From Dendrolimus kikuchii (lineage: Eukaryota > Arthropoda > Insecta > Lepidoptera > Lasiocampidae), in the NCBI GenBank assembly GCA_019925095.2, contig CM034415.1, forward strand, positions 4,745,001 to 4,809,000: 64,000 nucleotides of DNA. The letters are read 5' to 3'. Under the pieces are notes generated by a model that saw only the letters and a program-made list of their open reading frames with translations, did no database searches and was not told where the DNA came from. Shown here in pieces: positions 1-12,800 of the stretch. The position numbers and the translations under genes are program-made. Numbering within the stretch: position 1 is the stretch's first letter; every line of letters starts with the position of its first letter.

Positions 1-2403
1 TATTCACTCGCGCAACCATCAGTTGAATCTTGACATTATTTGTATGAAGCTTATGTCAAATTTTAAGCGATGGTAAGGTAAAGGAACTCTATAAGATATA
101 TGAACCAGCCATTAGTGGACTTATCATCTATGAAGTAAAATTGTTCATGGAAAAGATATTTATTTACATATTTTTTATTTGTATGAAAGATTTGATCTGG
201 ATGTGTTGAGCGGAATGGTGATAGTGAGGACTCTGTGTGAGTAGCGGATGAAGTATATAAAGACAGAGTGTCACAGTGACTTCTTCCATTATTAATTTCT
301 TTGAAACTGCTTATACTGGATCCAGATGGCCTTAATGATTTCACTTAAAATGGAAATGAAACTGATTTTTGTGAAGACTACTAGTGATCCTGCCTGGTCC
401 ACAGTCTGGCTTAGCTTAATACTGGATTGAGTAGCTTTACTTCTATATTTATGTGTCATCAGTACTTAAACAGATTTATTTGCTGTTGTAAGACCTTGTA
501 AACCTTCTTCCTGGGGTAAAACTGAAAATAAATTGACAATATTATTATTAGATTGTTTCAAGAAAATTAATATTGGAGCTACTCACTATTAATGTAAGAA
601 CCTGTGGTTGCGTTAGAAGTATTTTCAAGAATTAAACTAGCACCACTGGTACTGGCTAATATAGTAGTACTTTCAACTGATTTATTTACACAGTTTCTTA
701 ATAGCATCATCTTTTGTTCTTTATTGTTATATATGCTCGATTTAGACTGCTACAAGTTCGCTTTCTTCTATCTGTCTTACAATCAAATTTACTAGGTAAA
801 CAGCTTGGTTTCAAACGTAAGTGTGATACAGATCCCATTATTTGATATTATACGTAATTTTCCATATCATTTGGTAACGTAGAATTATAAATAGGGCTGA
901 TAAACACTTACATCAAAATGATCTTCACAAAAATGTGGCCACTTTCTCCTCATTTGTTTACCCCTTAGACACGTAAAAAAACAGTTTCTGTGGTGTTTTT
1001 ATCGTTGTACTGATACACTGCGGTACTATACAGTGTTTGTAATAATTAGTATTCATTTATTATTATGTATTTTTTAAACTTTTGATAACACTTCAACCAA
1101 ACAGATGTTTGTTTTGCACACCGTGACGTCATGCGAGACGCCATGACAGCTTGACGCGTTTTCGTTACGAAATGTCAAAATATTTATAAAATTCCTAAAT
1201 AAAATATGTTCATGTTGTTTTTTTACTGAAATATTAATATTTTGGCTAAAATAGACCATAAGGCACAATATAAACCTGTTTCTCAAAAAGTGAAATATAT
1301 ATTATATTGTAGGTCGTTTTCGAGGTCCAAGCAGCGGTACAGCAACGAAAATACTGAAGACCAATAATTTGTCCTTGAATGACGTCACTTATGTCTTTTA
1401 TCTCTTTCTTTAGGGTGACAATACTTTCTTTTAAAAATATGGATAATAAATTACTTTTCGTTTTTGTATCACGTTTGCCATGACTGATTTTGCTTAACAA
1501 TTAACAAAAACCTGATAGCTGCCATTTTTTAACCCCCGACGAAAAAAGAGAAATTATAAGTTTGACCGCTGTCCGTCTGTGGCACCGTATCTCTTGAACG
1601 AGTCAACCAATTCGGATACAATTTTTGTATCCCGCAAACCCGCAGCAAACCTTATCGTGCCAATCTCTATCGAATTTGATGGCTCAACGATAGGTATTAT
1701 TTTCGACTTTTTAAATGTTTACTTTTCTTTTTTGTTGGGTTTTTTTTATTTAATTTTGTAACAAACATGTCATCCCTCTATACTTTTTATACGAGGATAC
1801 GGAATACATTGTTCAGTACCTCGTCATACTGTCTGATAGATATTCTTTTGAAAATATCTACCCAAATGTCGATACCAAACATGATTGTCGAAACTTTAGG
1901 ATTACTTATTTATTTAATACTTTATAATTTTTAAAACTTCTAATTATTTATAATAATCAACAATAGAGATTTTCGGTAAATAAAATTACAATTAGTTTTT
2001 GCTATTTCTAGATTTAATTGATAGAGTATGTGACGCTCACCCCCTGATTCAAAGGTCTAGGAATGACATACCAAAGCCGAAGCATTGAGCGGGATATGGA
2101 ATAAAAGAATTTATATAGTGAAAATTAATAAAATTTATTAAATGAATAAAACATAAAATATTGCCCATAAATCGTAATCATCTAGTGTTAGGAACCCTTC
2201 GCTGCAAAACCGTTAACCCTATGTTCACAAGGTAGGTTATATAGAAGTGCTGATCAAGAAACAGGTAGACTTATTTTTCTTAAAAAGTTGTATGCTTTCG
2301 GCGAATAAAAGTGCAAAGTCAATGCAAAAGCTTTGATGTCAACACTATATGTAATTTTTTTTTCTTGTTTACCCTACTAACTTTCTGAAAATTTTCACAA
2401 ATA
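1..2403. other. Intergenic, AT-rich, no supported gene
   Basis: I see no exon with convincing splice sites or a recognisable protein here. The stretch about 1535-1800 begins with a CCCCCGACGAAAAAAGAG-like motif followed by a 'TTTGACCGCTGTCCGTCTGT' segment, which resembles a dispersed insect repeat. The stretch about 45-135 resembles sequence at 45840-45900 and, more weakly, 22180-22240, so it is probably another dispersed repeat. Open frames here are short and look accidental. Confidence 0.5.
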
Positions 2404-3657
2404 TTAGCAGTTACTTCGCAAAATATTTTCAATTTCAGACTGTGATGTATAATCCTGGACCACATTTATGAGCGATATCATATCACTAATTTTTCGCTCT
2501 TGTCTCTTCACCTTTTGCTGCAATATTTTTCTACTCTTCTCTAAAGATTGTTCACGTGATGTCTTGAAGTTTACTTGAACATTAAAATCTTTCAAAGCAC
2601 GCCGTTTGTATGGTGGTTAATTTTCAATATCCTGTCGAAAGTTAAAATTAATTTAGAGTCAAAAATGTCCAATGGAGATTTCACTTTCATTGTTTTTATT
2701 TTCATGAGTGGAAACTTATAAAAATGTAATTCACAGAATACTGTCTATCTAATAAGATAATTTGCTAATATAAAAGTTTGTTCACTTACAATATCTTGTT
2801 TTGGAAATAGCATTAGGGGAACATTATCATTGACAGCTGTATGTGATTGAGTCCATGAAGTTGATGGGACATTAACACAATCCTGAAATTAAAAATGATT
2901 TATAGAGGTATACATTTTTCATAAGAACATAATAATATATACTATAAAGGTCACAAATGTTCTTATCCAACACTTACCACCACATTGCAACATTTACACA
3001 ATTGATATGAGTAGACTGGTACAGCATCTTTTAGCAGACAACCTGGCCTGCTAGTTATAGTCTGCATTCTTAAAATGAAGACTACAAATCTTCGCAGATT
3101 CATAAAATTTTCCCTTTAATGGTACTACAGATAACCAAGCATTCCTCTTGTTTGGATCTTTAGGGAAACTGTAAATAGAAATAAAAAGAAAAATAGTAGA
3201 AATGTCCAAAATTAGGCTATAAACTGTTTTTAATAAATCATTTTGCTCATTTAATTCACAATGTTTTAAAATCTTGGATCTTCATTATGTAGATTAAAAG
3301 TTACGCCAAGACTACAAGCACTACATATCAGTAAATACTTTATACAGGAAGTTTTTATCATTAGACCAATTTTTAAGAATAAGAAGCTTGTCACCCTACT
3401 CCTCTTGTTTATGTATAGTTTACAATACAATAAATCGTATTTAACTGCATATTAGTAGAATAATTCGCTGTGGGAGATGATGCAAAGAAAGTGTCGTCAA
3501 TTTCTGTATGTGTTATTATAAAATAGCAAGACTTTTAGTGTTAATTTCCCTAAAATGTTAATGTAACTCAAAAAGAATTTAATTCAACTTACTTGTGGAA
3601 TTTCACGCCTGATGTTGGATGCCAAACACTTTTGCAACCACGAACTACACAACTCAT
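2404..3657 (-). pseudogene. THAP-domain zinc-finger gene with two lesions
   Basis: Four exons fit GT-AG rules: 3593-3657, 2978-3168, 2790-2882 and 2404-2631. Exon 1 starts MSCVVRGCKS and ends in GVKFH. Exon 2 supplies the FP, NAW.SVV and CSLHF parts, then LLKDAVP. Together these give the C2CH zinc ligands (CxxxxC ... CxxH), the conserved Trp and the AVP-like end of a THAP DNA-binding domain. Exon 4 encodes a charged, coiled-coil-like tail, which is common behind THAP domains. Two lesions are visible. A frameshift after NADY near 3053 is needed to join the two halves of the THAP domain, and a TAA sits at 2617-2619, four codons into exon 4. THAP domains bind DNA and also occur in P-element transposases, but no transposase domain is visible. 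It may be a decaying gene, a null allele or contain sequence errors. The THAP identity is firm; the pseudogene status is less sure. Confidence 0.7.
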
Positions 3658-6035
3658 TCTAGAATATCACTTAAACACACCATTTATCATATAAAATCTC
3701 AGTTATACGATCGAATTAGACGAAACTCATAAACTAACTTTTTGACAGGAAGCCATATCTAGTTTCAGTGTTGCCAAAGTAGATTTTTAATTTTTGACGA
3801 ATGCTGGGGACAACTTTGTGAAATAATATTATTATAATATTTTGAATCAAAGGAAAATTTCCTTTTTATTTAATAAAAGATTCCATTACATAGAACTAAT
3901 CTCTGTCTATTGTTTGCAAATAAAATAAAAACTTTTCAAATTTTATAATAATTTCTTAGAACTGATGGAAATTCACGAATTTTTTTACTTTTATATATAT
4001 GTCGGCGCGAATATGTTAATTAATTTATAGATGACGTAAGAAAAAGGATAATCTAAGTTCTCTAATCTAAAATCAGCAAACGTATGACAGCATTGTGAAT
4101 AGCAGAGTTGGTGTTGGTAGACCACGAAGTACACATCATGATCAAATAGAAGTGTTAAAAAAAGGTCAGATAAAAAGCATCTCAAATAAACGTGCGTATA
4201 AGAAGAGTTTAATGAAAGTAGATGAAGCGAAAGCTGATTGTCTGGGTCGTCGCAAGTGGTAATATATATGTATGTATGAACAAATAATTGATTAACAATA
4301 ATAAAAATATTTATTTTGTACAGCGCACGGGTGTTAGTTTGCTTTTATGTTAGTCGGTGCAAATTATCAAATGATAACATAAAAGTAATAACAGGTTCTT
4401 TAATTTTATATTGATTATTGAGCATTTGTTTAATAATTACTGACCTGGACCAGATGCAATGGACATTGTGACTCGAGTCTTGGAGCAGAGAGCCCCGAAT
4501 TCTAGTCAGTGTTCACACATTTATTTACTTTGTCTACTTATAATTATTATTTGAAAATTATTTTGTAACAATTGTAATCTTTAATAGATTATTTGAAATG
4601 TTCTTGTGATTTATTATTTGGAAGGAGTAAACTACTCTACTATTACTATGTAAGGAATTACTGACTTTGGCTTTAAAAGCCGACGTTCCTTATCTTAAAA
4701 AAACCCAGTACCGCCCTTTCTATTATGACATCTAATTTTTTTGCAGAAAACTAAACCTACAGCTTCTATATTTTGCTAATTTTTCGTTATTAATATATAA
4801 CAAGATAAACGAAAAAAGTATTATTTGGGTGAAATTTACCGAATGTCTTGGTAACCCGAACGATAGAGCGAGTGAGATGGAAGACATAACAAAGGTCAAT
4901 GGAGTTCATATGTTTGGTCTTCAAAAAAATGTTAGCATTGCAATCTCCATTGTGTGTAAGCTTCTTGATCTATACTGTAAATTATTGCCGTTTTTATTTT
5001 ATTGACTACGGAATATTAACAATAAGAGCAATTATTTTTCATGTTCCTGCTCCATCAAAAAAACATTTCCAGCAAGGCAATATTTTTTTAATGTGACAAT
5101 ACATTAACCTGCGAAACTCCCGTCATTCACAGTGAAAAAATGCATTGGAATCAGATTTATTTTTCATTGTGGCTAATTTAAACCGGGATTCCGGGATAAA
5201 AAGTACCGTAGATTTTAAGTCTGATAACTTACTATCGATTAACAAAAACCGCATCGAAATCGGAAAGTAGTTTTTTATTCATCGCGAGCAAGCAGACAAA
5301 TAAAAAAATCTAAAAAATGAGACTAAACTTTTATAATATTATAGATAACAGAGCGCCAGATAGGATAATAATATTAGTAGTTTTGCTTAAAATCATCTTA
5401 GTAAGCAAACTAGTAGGTATATGAGAGGTGAATATAACTTACAGAAACACTTAAAAAAAATGCCACGAATAGTGATTTCGCCGAATACCGAATATTTGGC
5501 CACGGTCTCTGCCGAAGCCCCGAATATTCGGCGTAAGATTGTGCAATTCGCGCCTAGTAGGTTAATACGGTAGCAATAATTTGTGGAATATTTTCTTACG
5601 TTCTCACATAGGATATGATTTTATACATTAATCTGACATTTATAAACTGACTGACACGTAATATTAATGAAAATCACATTTAACCGTAGACAGAGAAACC
5701 TAATTTCTAATTTATCACAATTATTTTTCCTCACAAGGTGGTAACCCAAAATGTAGTAATGTATTATTTTTTGTCCCTTTCTGCGACACTCTATAGCGGT
5801 GTCTATAGGTTTCTCTGTATACGCATTTAACACTTAAAACGTAGTTTAACTATCTATATATATGAGCAATACGTGCGTTTTTTCACGAATTGGTATTCTG
5901 TATTCGGCCGAATAGTACACGGTATTCCGTCGGTATCGAATAGTTATAAAAGTGGCTGAATACCGAATAGTAGCCGAATATTAGTGGCATCTCTACTTAA
6001 TACTGTTACCTAATCTAACAATAATTTATTTTTAT
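3658..6035. other. Intergenic stretch with dispersed repeats
   Basis: No gene is supported. About 5178-5320 is a copy of the repeat family that carries 'GATTCCGGGATAAAAAGTA' and ends in 'AAAAAATCTAAAAAA' (related copies near 15565, 26795, 28570 and, reversed, 54600). About 5470-5545 and 5885-5995 carry repeated CCGAATATTCGG-type words related to the short tandem repeat at 40319-40495. Confidence 0.45.
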
Positions 6036-6150
6036 TTAAAAGTCGTTGTCTTCATCAGAGCTGAAATCGTCGTAATCTACTTTCTTCACCGTTGTAATTG
6101 GCAGTTGTGACCATATTGGACAGCATACCATATCTTCTTCTTTGCACACG
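6036..6150 (-). CDS. Terminal exon of an unidentified protein (partial)
   Basis: An acceptor (TTTACAG) at 6151-6153 is followed by a frame reading VCKEEDMVCCPIWSQLP and ending VDYDDFSSDEDNDF before a TAA at 6036-6038. An AATAAA polyadenylation signal lies within 20 bases after the stop. The acidic Ser/Asp C-terminus, the clean splice acceptor and the immediate poly(A) signal make a real last exon likely. I do not recognise the protein. No convincing upstream exon is visible between here and the plus-strand gene that starts at 6806. A LINE remnant occupies 6199-6447 just upstream of the acceptor. The missing exons may be very short, or the exon may be a stranded remnant of a disrupted gene. 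Confidence 0.5.
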
Positions 6151-6198
6151 CTGTAAACAAAGACGTAGGTATATTATAAAACTAGATAATTAGCAAAA

Positions 6199-6447
6199 AA
6201 ATGTGTCGGCTCCGACCTGGAGAAATGCAGGCATGCCAAGCTGGCAATGCCCCGAGCAAACGTGCGTTTCTCCAGGATCTTAAGGGCTCAGTCTATACCG
6301 ACTGAGACTAGTTATTAGTGCAGCCACTGGACGTGGCAATTTTAACACAGATCTTTTCAATATAGGTGCCGGAGTCACCGACAGCCCCCTGTGCAGAGCT
6401 TGCCTCGAGGCGGAAGGGACAGTGGCCCATGTCCTATTTGAACACAT
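6199..6447 (+). mobile_element. LINE ORF2 C-terminal fragment
   Basis: In one frame the stretch 6308-6447 reads SAATGRGNFNTDLF ... SPLCRACLEAEGTVAHVLFE. This is the end of the RNase H-like region followed by the CxxC...H zinc knuckle found at the C-terminus of R1/jockey-type non-LTR retrotransposon ORF2. The final Cys of the knuckle is not present, stops occur upstream and the rest of the element is missing. It lies between the start of the gene at 6806 and the minus-strand exon at 6036-6150. Confidence 0.6.
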
Positions 6448-6805
6448 TACATTAACAAACTGTTAATATTTTAGATAGAAACATATTTTTAGCTTAATAT
6501 ATCCTGTAACTATAGTTAATTTTCAAAAACGTTAAGTTAAATAAAGTTCCAATGAATATATTTTATCACGTTCGGCTAACAGGCTAGAAAACCAAAGATA
6601 TTATTTTGACTTAGCGGCATGAATTTAGTTCCCTTGTCTAACATGCGAACTGACAACAACAAGAAATGACAGTTGACAGTTGGAATGACCTATTATGACA
6701 GCTAAGCAAGCAACCTCAAATGGTTGCAGTTTGTTTTTGTTTATTTATATTCCAAAATAATTTTTAAGTTTAATAAAGAAGTATTCATATTTACATAATC
6801 GCAAT
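6448..6805. promoter_or_regulatory. Probable 5' flank/promoter region of the gene starting at 6806
   Basis: This stretch precedes the first ATG of the plus-strand gene and may also serve the minus-strand gene ending at 6036. No TATA box or initiator can be assigned with confidence. It contains clustered direct and inverted TGACAGTTGACAGTT-type words at about 6650-6690. The promoter role is inferred from position only. Confidence 0.25.
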
Positions 6806-9800
6806 ATGGAAGTTGAATCATCGAACGACATAAAAACCATTGTAATATCTGATCAGGACCATGCGAAAGACACGGAAAGTAAATATTCCCCTATTGTTTC
6901 GAATAATTCTAAATTTTAATACTTTATTTTCTTAGATCATATAAACGTCTAGATAATGCATGAATTGCACAAAAACGGCCATAAAAAAATGCACTGAATT
7001 TATTGCAGTTGCTCCCTACGCCTGTTGTGTCGTTTCGATTATTCTACTGGTTAGAGCTCTCGCAAAAAAATCATTATGCCGTACTGCGCTATTAAAATGT
7101 GTCGGAACTCTTTAAAAGAGGAAAGAATAAGAATGAGATGTCATTTCATCGAAAAGTTTAACACTTCTCAGGTTTTTTTTACGAAAACATGAAAATTAAT
7201 TTTGATAAATTGAATTGATTGATGTTGTCAGGTGATAAATGGGAGTTAGTTTCCAAAATTTGGGGAAGCTTTGTTATGATTTTTGAAGTGAAATATTCTT
7301 TAGAATCGTTGTGACCCGATGAAACAAAAAAGTGACACTAAAAAGAGTTAAACATATAAATCTATAGGACTAAGCCTGCAAGAGAATGAGATAGAATACA
7401 TTATATTTAATAATTTAAACACTATGCTCATACAGACAGAGTTAGAAATGTTTTGGAAAATATGCTATGTATATAATAATAATATGTAAACATATAATTA
7501 TGTCGCCATTTTCTTTTGAAGTTTTGCGATAATACTTCGTATTTTGAGTTTTAAAACATATATATAATATATATATATATACGTTATATGAAATGTGATG
7601 ACACGAAATTTAGAATCCATCTCACCCCTTATCACACATTGTTTCACTTCTACTGCGTGTGAAAGAGACAGACACAAACATTTTTTTATTTGGATTACAC
7701 ATAACACCCACTACCCAGCATGAACCTATCAAATCGTTCTAAGTCCATTATTACAACTGATTTCAACTTTTAGCTTGGGATAATCTTTGGGGCATGTAGT
7801 CTAAACACCTTTGTCAACTTGTTGTGTAAAAACAAAAATATTTTGCCATAACAAATAGTTTTTTTTTTATTAAAATGGAGTTAACAAGTTCATTTAGAGA
7901 AGACAAACATACTGTCATTAATAAAAGGATTCAAGTTTTTTTTTTATAATTATTACATTAGTATTGCTAGACAGACATATAAATACTAAAATTTGCACAG
8001 ACATTTTAATATAAATTAAAATGACTAGTACATGTACTGAAATTCATTTGTGCATGTAGTATATTTTCTATGGCTTGATCTAATACACACAAGTTTTGTT
8101 GGTAATAACTTTAAATTATTTAAAAAAAAACTTTAAAACCTTTGAGTTATATTAAAATCATAACACATAAAATGATTAAATCATAATAATCATTTAAACT
8201 TTTAACTTATGTAAAAATATTTAATTATAAAAAATGTAGTCATTTTTTTTCACTGATATCCCCAAAACACACATGCATTGATAGTTTTTGTAGAGTGATT
8301 ATAGCAACGCTTCACATTTTCGATGCAGTTTTTCACAGTGTTGTTTGTTAGCAATGCTCTCTCTAGACATGTTATATCACAATGTTTATTCTATAGATAT
8401 TGTGCTCTGGAATTATCTACCTCTGTGAACTTGGCAGCCGACTTTCAAAAAAATTTTTTTTTAAATTGCCATCGGATTCTATATCGTTTGTACCCGTTTG
8501 TACCACTTTGATTTTCGTTTGTACCTCAAACCAAAAAAAGTTACAGCGTTTTCAAAATTTGACCCGCAGCCGACTTTGCAGAATCGAGAATTTTCAAAAG
8601 GGGTCTGATTCGGTGTCGTTTGTACCCGTTTGTACCACCTTTATTTTTCATTTTTCTCAAAACCCAAAAAAGATACGGCACTTTGAAAATTTCGAAAAAC
8701 CAACTTCTACAATTTTTGGAATTTCCGAAATCTTCAAACGGGGATCGAAGCGCAATCGTTTGTACCCGTAGAAATCACTTTGGTTTTTGTTTGTACCTTA
8801 AACCAAAAAAATTTGCGAGCATATTTAGTTTTTCAGAAATTGCATGCTCGCCATTTCCGTAATTTTCGAGATATCTTAATTCTGTAAACGGGGTTCGATT
8901 CGTGACGGCGTCGTGAGGTTTGTACCGCTTTGAGTTTCGTTTGTACCTCAAACCGAAAATTTTTTGGAGCGTTTTTAAATTTTCAAGAAACCAACTTCTA
9001 CAATTTTTGGAATTTCCGAAATCTTCAAACGGGGATCGAAGCGGAATCGTTTGTACCCGTAGAAATCACTTTGGTTTTTGTTTGTACCTCAAACCAAAAA
9101 AATTTGCGAGCATATTTAGTTTTTCAGAAATTGCATGCTCGCCATTTCCGTAATTTTCGAGATATCTTAATTCTGTAAACGGGGTTCGATTCGTGACGGC
9201 GTCGTGAGGTTTGTACCGCTTTGAGTTTCGTTTGTACCTCAAACCGAAAATTTTTTGGAGCGTTTTTAAATTTTCAAGAAACCAACTTCTACAATTTTTG
9301 GAATTTCCGAAATCTTCAAACGGGGATCGAAGCGGAATCGTTTGTACCCGTAGAAATCACTTTGGTTTTTGTTTGTACCTCAAACCAAAAAAATTTGCGA
9401 GCATATTTAGTTTTTCAGAAATTGCATGCTCGCCATTTCCGTAATTTTCGAGATATCTTAATTCTGTAAACGGGGTTCGATTCGTGACGGCGTCGTGAGG
9501 TTTGTACCGCTTTGAGTTTCGTTTGTACCTCAAACCGAAATTTTTTTGGAGCGTTTTTAAATTTTCAAGAAACCAACTTCTACAATTTTTGGGATTTCCG
9601 AAATCTTCAAACGGGGATCGAAGCGGAATCGTTTGTACCCGTAGAAATCACTTTGGTTTTTGTTTGTACCTCAAACCAAAAAAATTTGCGAGCATATTTA
9701 GTTTTTCAGAAATTGCATGCTCGCCATTTCCGTAATTTTCGAGATATCTTAATTCTGTAAACGGGGTTCGATTCGTGACGGCGTCGTGAGGTTTGTACCG

Positions 9801-12800
9801 CTTTGAGTTTCGTTTGTACCTCAAACCGAAAATTTTTTGGAGCGTTTTTAAATTTTCAAGAAACCAACTTCTACAATTTTTGGGATTTCCGAAATCTTCA
9901 AACGGGGATCGAAGCGGAATCGTTTGTACCCGTAGAAATCACTTTGGTTTTTGTTTGTACCTCAAACCAAAAAAATTTGCGAGCATATTTAGTTTTTCAG
10001 AAATTGCATGCTCGCCATTTCCGTAATTTTCGAGATATCTTAATTCTGTAAACGGGGTTCGATTCGTGACGGCGTCGTGAGGTTTGTACCGCTTTGAGTT
10101 TCGTTTGTACCTCAAACCGAAATTTTTTTGGAGCGTTTTTAAATTTTCTAGAAACCAACTTCTACAATTTTTGGGATTTCCGAAATCTTCAAACGGGGAT
10201 CGAAGCGGAATCGTTTGTACCCGTAGAAATCACTTTGGTTTTTGTTTGTACCTCAAACCAAAAAAATTTGCGAGCATATTTAGTTTTTCAGAAATTGCAT
10301 GCTCGCCATTTCCGTAATTTTCGAGATATCTTAATTCTGTAAACGGGGTTCGATTCGTGACGGCGTCGTGAGGTTTGTACCGCTTTGAGTTTCGTTTGTA
10401 CCTCAAACCGAAAATTTTTTGGAGCGTTTTTAAATTTTCAAGAAACCAACTTCTACAATTTTTGGAATTTCCGAAATCTTCAAACGGGGATCGAAGCGGA
10501 ATCGTTTGTACCCGCAGAAATCACTTTCGTTTTTGTTTGTACCTCAAACCAAAAAAAATTGGGAGCATGTTTAGTTTTTCAGAAGTTGCATACTCGCCAT
10601 TTCCGTAATTTTAAAGATATTTCAATTCTGCAAAAAGGGTTCGATTCGTGACGGCGCCGTGAGGTTTGTACCGCTTCGAGTTTCGTTTGTACCTCAAACC
10701 GAAAAATTTTTGGAGCGTTTTTAAATTTTCAAGAAACCAACTTCTACAATTTTTGGAATTTCCGAAATCTTCAAACGGGGATCGAAGCGGAATCGTTTGT
10801 ACCCGCAGAAATCACTTTCGTTTTTGTTTGTACCTCAAACCAAAAAAAATTGGGAGCATGTTTAGTTTTTCAGAAGTTGCATACTCGCCATTTCCGTAAT
10901 TTTAAAGATATTTCAATTCTGCAAAAAGGGTTCGATTCGTGACGGCGCCGTGAGGTTTGTACCGCTTCGAGTTTCGTTTGTACCTCAAACCGAAAAATTT
11001 TGGGAGCGTTTTTAAATTTTCAAAAAACCAACTTCCACAATTTTTGGAATTTCGGAAATTTTCAAAGGGGGTTTGAGGTACAAACAAAAACGAAAGTGAT
11101 TTCTGCGGGTACAAACGATTACGCTTCGATCCCCCTTTGAAAATTTCCGAAATTCCAAAAATTGTGGAAGTTGGTTTTTTGAAAATTTAAAAACGCTCCA
11201 AAAAATTTTCGGTTTGAGGTACAAACGAAACTCAAAGCGGTACAAACCTCACGACGCCGTCACGAATCGAACCCCGTTTACAGAATTAAGATATCTCGAA
11301 AATTACGGAAATGGCGAGCATGTAATTTCTGAAAAACTAAATATGCTCGCAAATTTTTTTGGTTTGAGGTACAAACAAAAACCAAAGTGATTTCTACGGG
11401 TACAAACGATTGCGCTTCGATCCCCGTTTGAAGATTTCGGAAATTCCAAAAATTGTAGAAGTTGGTTTTTCGAAATTTTCAAAGTGCCGTATCTTTTTTG
11501 GGTTTTGAGAAAAATGAAAAATGAAGTTGGTACAAACGGGTATAAACGACACCGAATCAGACCCCTTTTGAAAATTTTCGATTCTGCAAAGTCGGCTGCG
11601 GGTCAAATTTTGAAAACGCTGTAACTTTTTTTGGTTTGAGGTACAAACGAAAATCAAAGTGGTACAAACGGATATAAACGACGTAGAATCCGATGGCAAT
11701 TTAAAAAAAAATTTTTTTGAAAGTCGGCTGCCAAGTTCACAGAGGTGAATTATCTGTATACTTTAATGATAATATAATACCTTCTAGATTAACTTCTTAT
11801 GACTGTGTGTGTGTAGTTGCCAGTTTTTCGTTAAATTTTGTATTTATAAACTGTATATAGAATTATACTAATCCCAGATTGGATTGTTTGAGTACACTAC
11901 TGATGTATACAAACTTTTTTAATACTATCAGTTTAATTGTTTCTATTTTTAATTTTGATGTGTTCCATTTTTTAATTTTTGTGTCAACAAGATAATTTAT
12001 TCTTTAAATTACAAAATCAGTTATATTTTATTTATCCCAGTTGCAAACTATGGTAATAATTTTGTGTCTTATCCAGCACGTCCCATAGCTCGCCTCTTCA
12101 AACGCCTTATAGCCAATGATAAAGAACAAAACACAATGCTAACTAACGCAGAACTCATTGAAATCCTTCGAACAGAATTCAACATGAATATAACGGCTTT
12201 ACATGAGCTGGAAGTAGAAATTTATTTGAGTGTTATTAAGAAGTATTTAATCAACTGGCCGCAGTGGGATGAATTTGACAAAGAAATCACTAGACTGAAG
12301 AACATTAAAGCGTTTGATAAAATAGAGAAAGTGTTAGAACAGAAGTACATAACATTTAAAGAGTATTTGAAAGTTATGGTGGATATAGCAAAGGTGAAGA
12401 CACAGAAATTGATGAAGACTGTTGAAGAAAGTCAAAGTACTAGCCAACAAGAGGTCTTAGTAAGTTTCTTTTGTTTCTAGTTCCTTTAGCGTTACCACAC
12501 CCAAAGCCTTTTCCCATTCGGAACTAGAAACCAAAAGCCCTAGGTTTGTTCCCTAGTATGGTAAAATTCACAAAAGAATTGTCCAATCATCAAAACTATT
12601 AAGACCCAAATTGAGCATTTAACAAAACTGGTTGCTGCAGCAAACGGGCTGTGCGTTCCCAATGCACAATCAATACAATATTATATTATGTAAATATATT
12701 GTTTGGTTTAATATGTATTATATATTATTATGTGTGTGTGTATAAAATAAATAAATAATAGATAGGCTACATCACTCCTCCACTACGGCGATAATAATTA

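Noticed and set aside
1074..1500. Two overlapping minus-strand frames
   Set aside because: They have no splice context, domain or codon pattern to separate them from chance in AT-rich DNA.
8920..10899. Repeated 77- and 82-residue open frames, apparently a tandem gene family
   Set aside because: They recur because the 291-bp repeat period is divisible by three. They overlap in different frames, lack domains and lie in a transposon arm.
8629..11071. CRISPR array or bacterial repeat locus
   Set aside because: The units are 291 bp with no spacers, the genome is eukaryotic, and inverted ends with a target duplication show a transposon.
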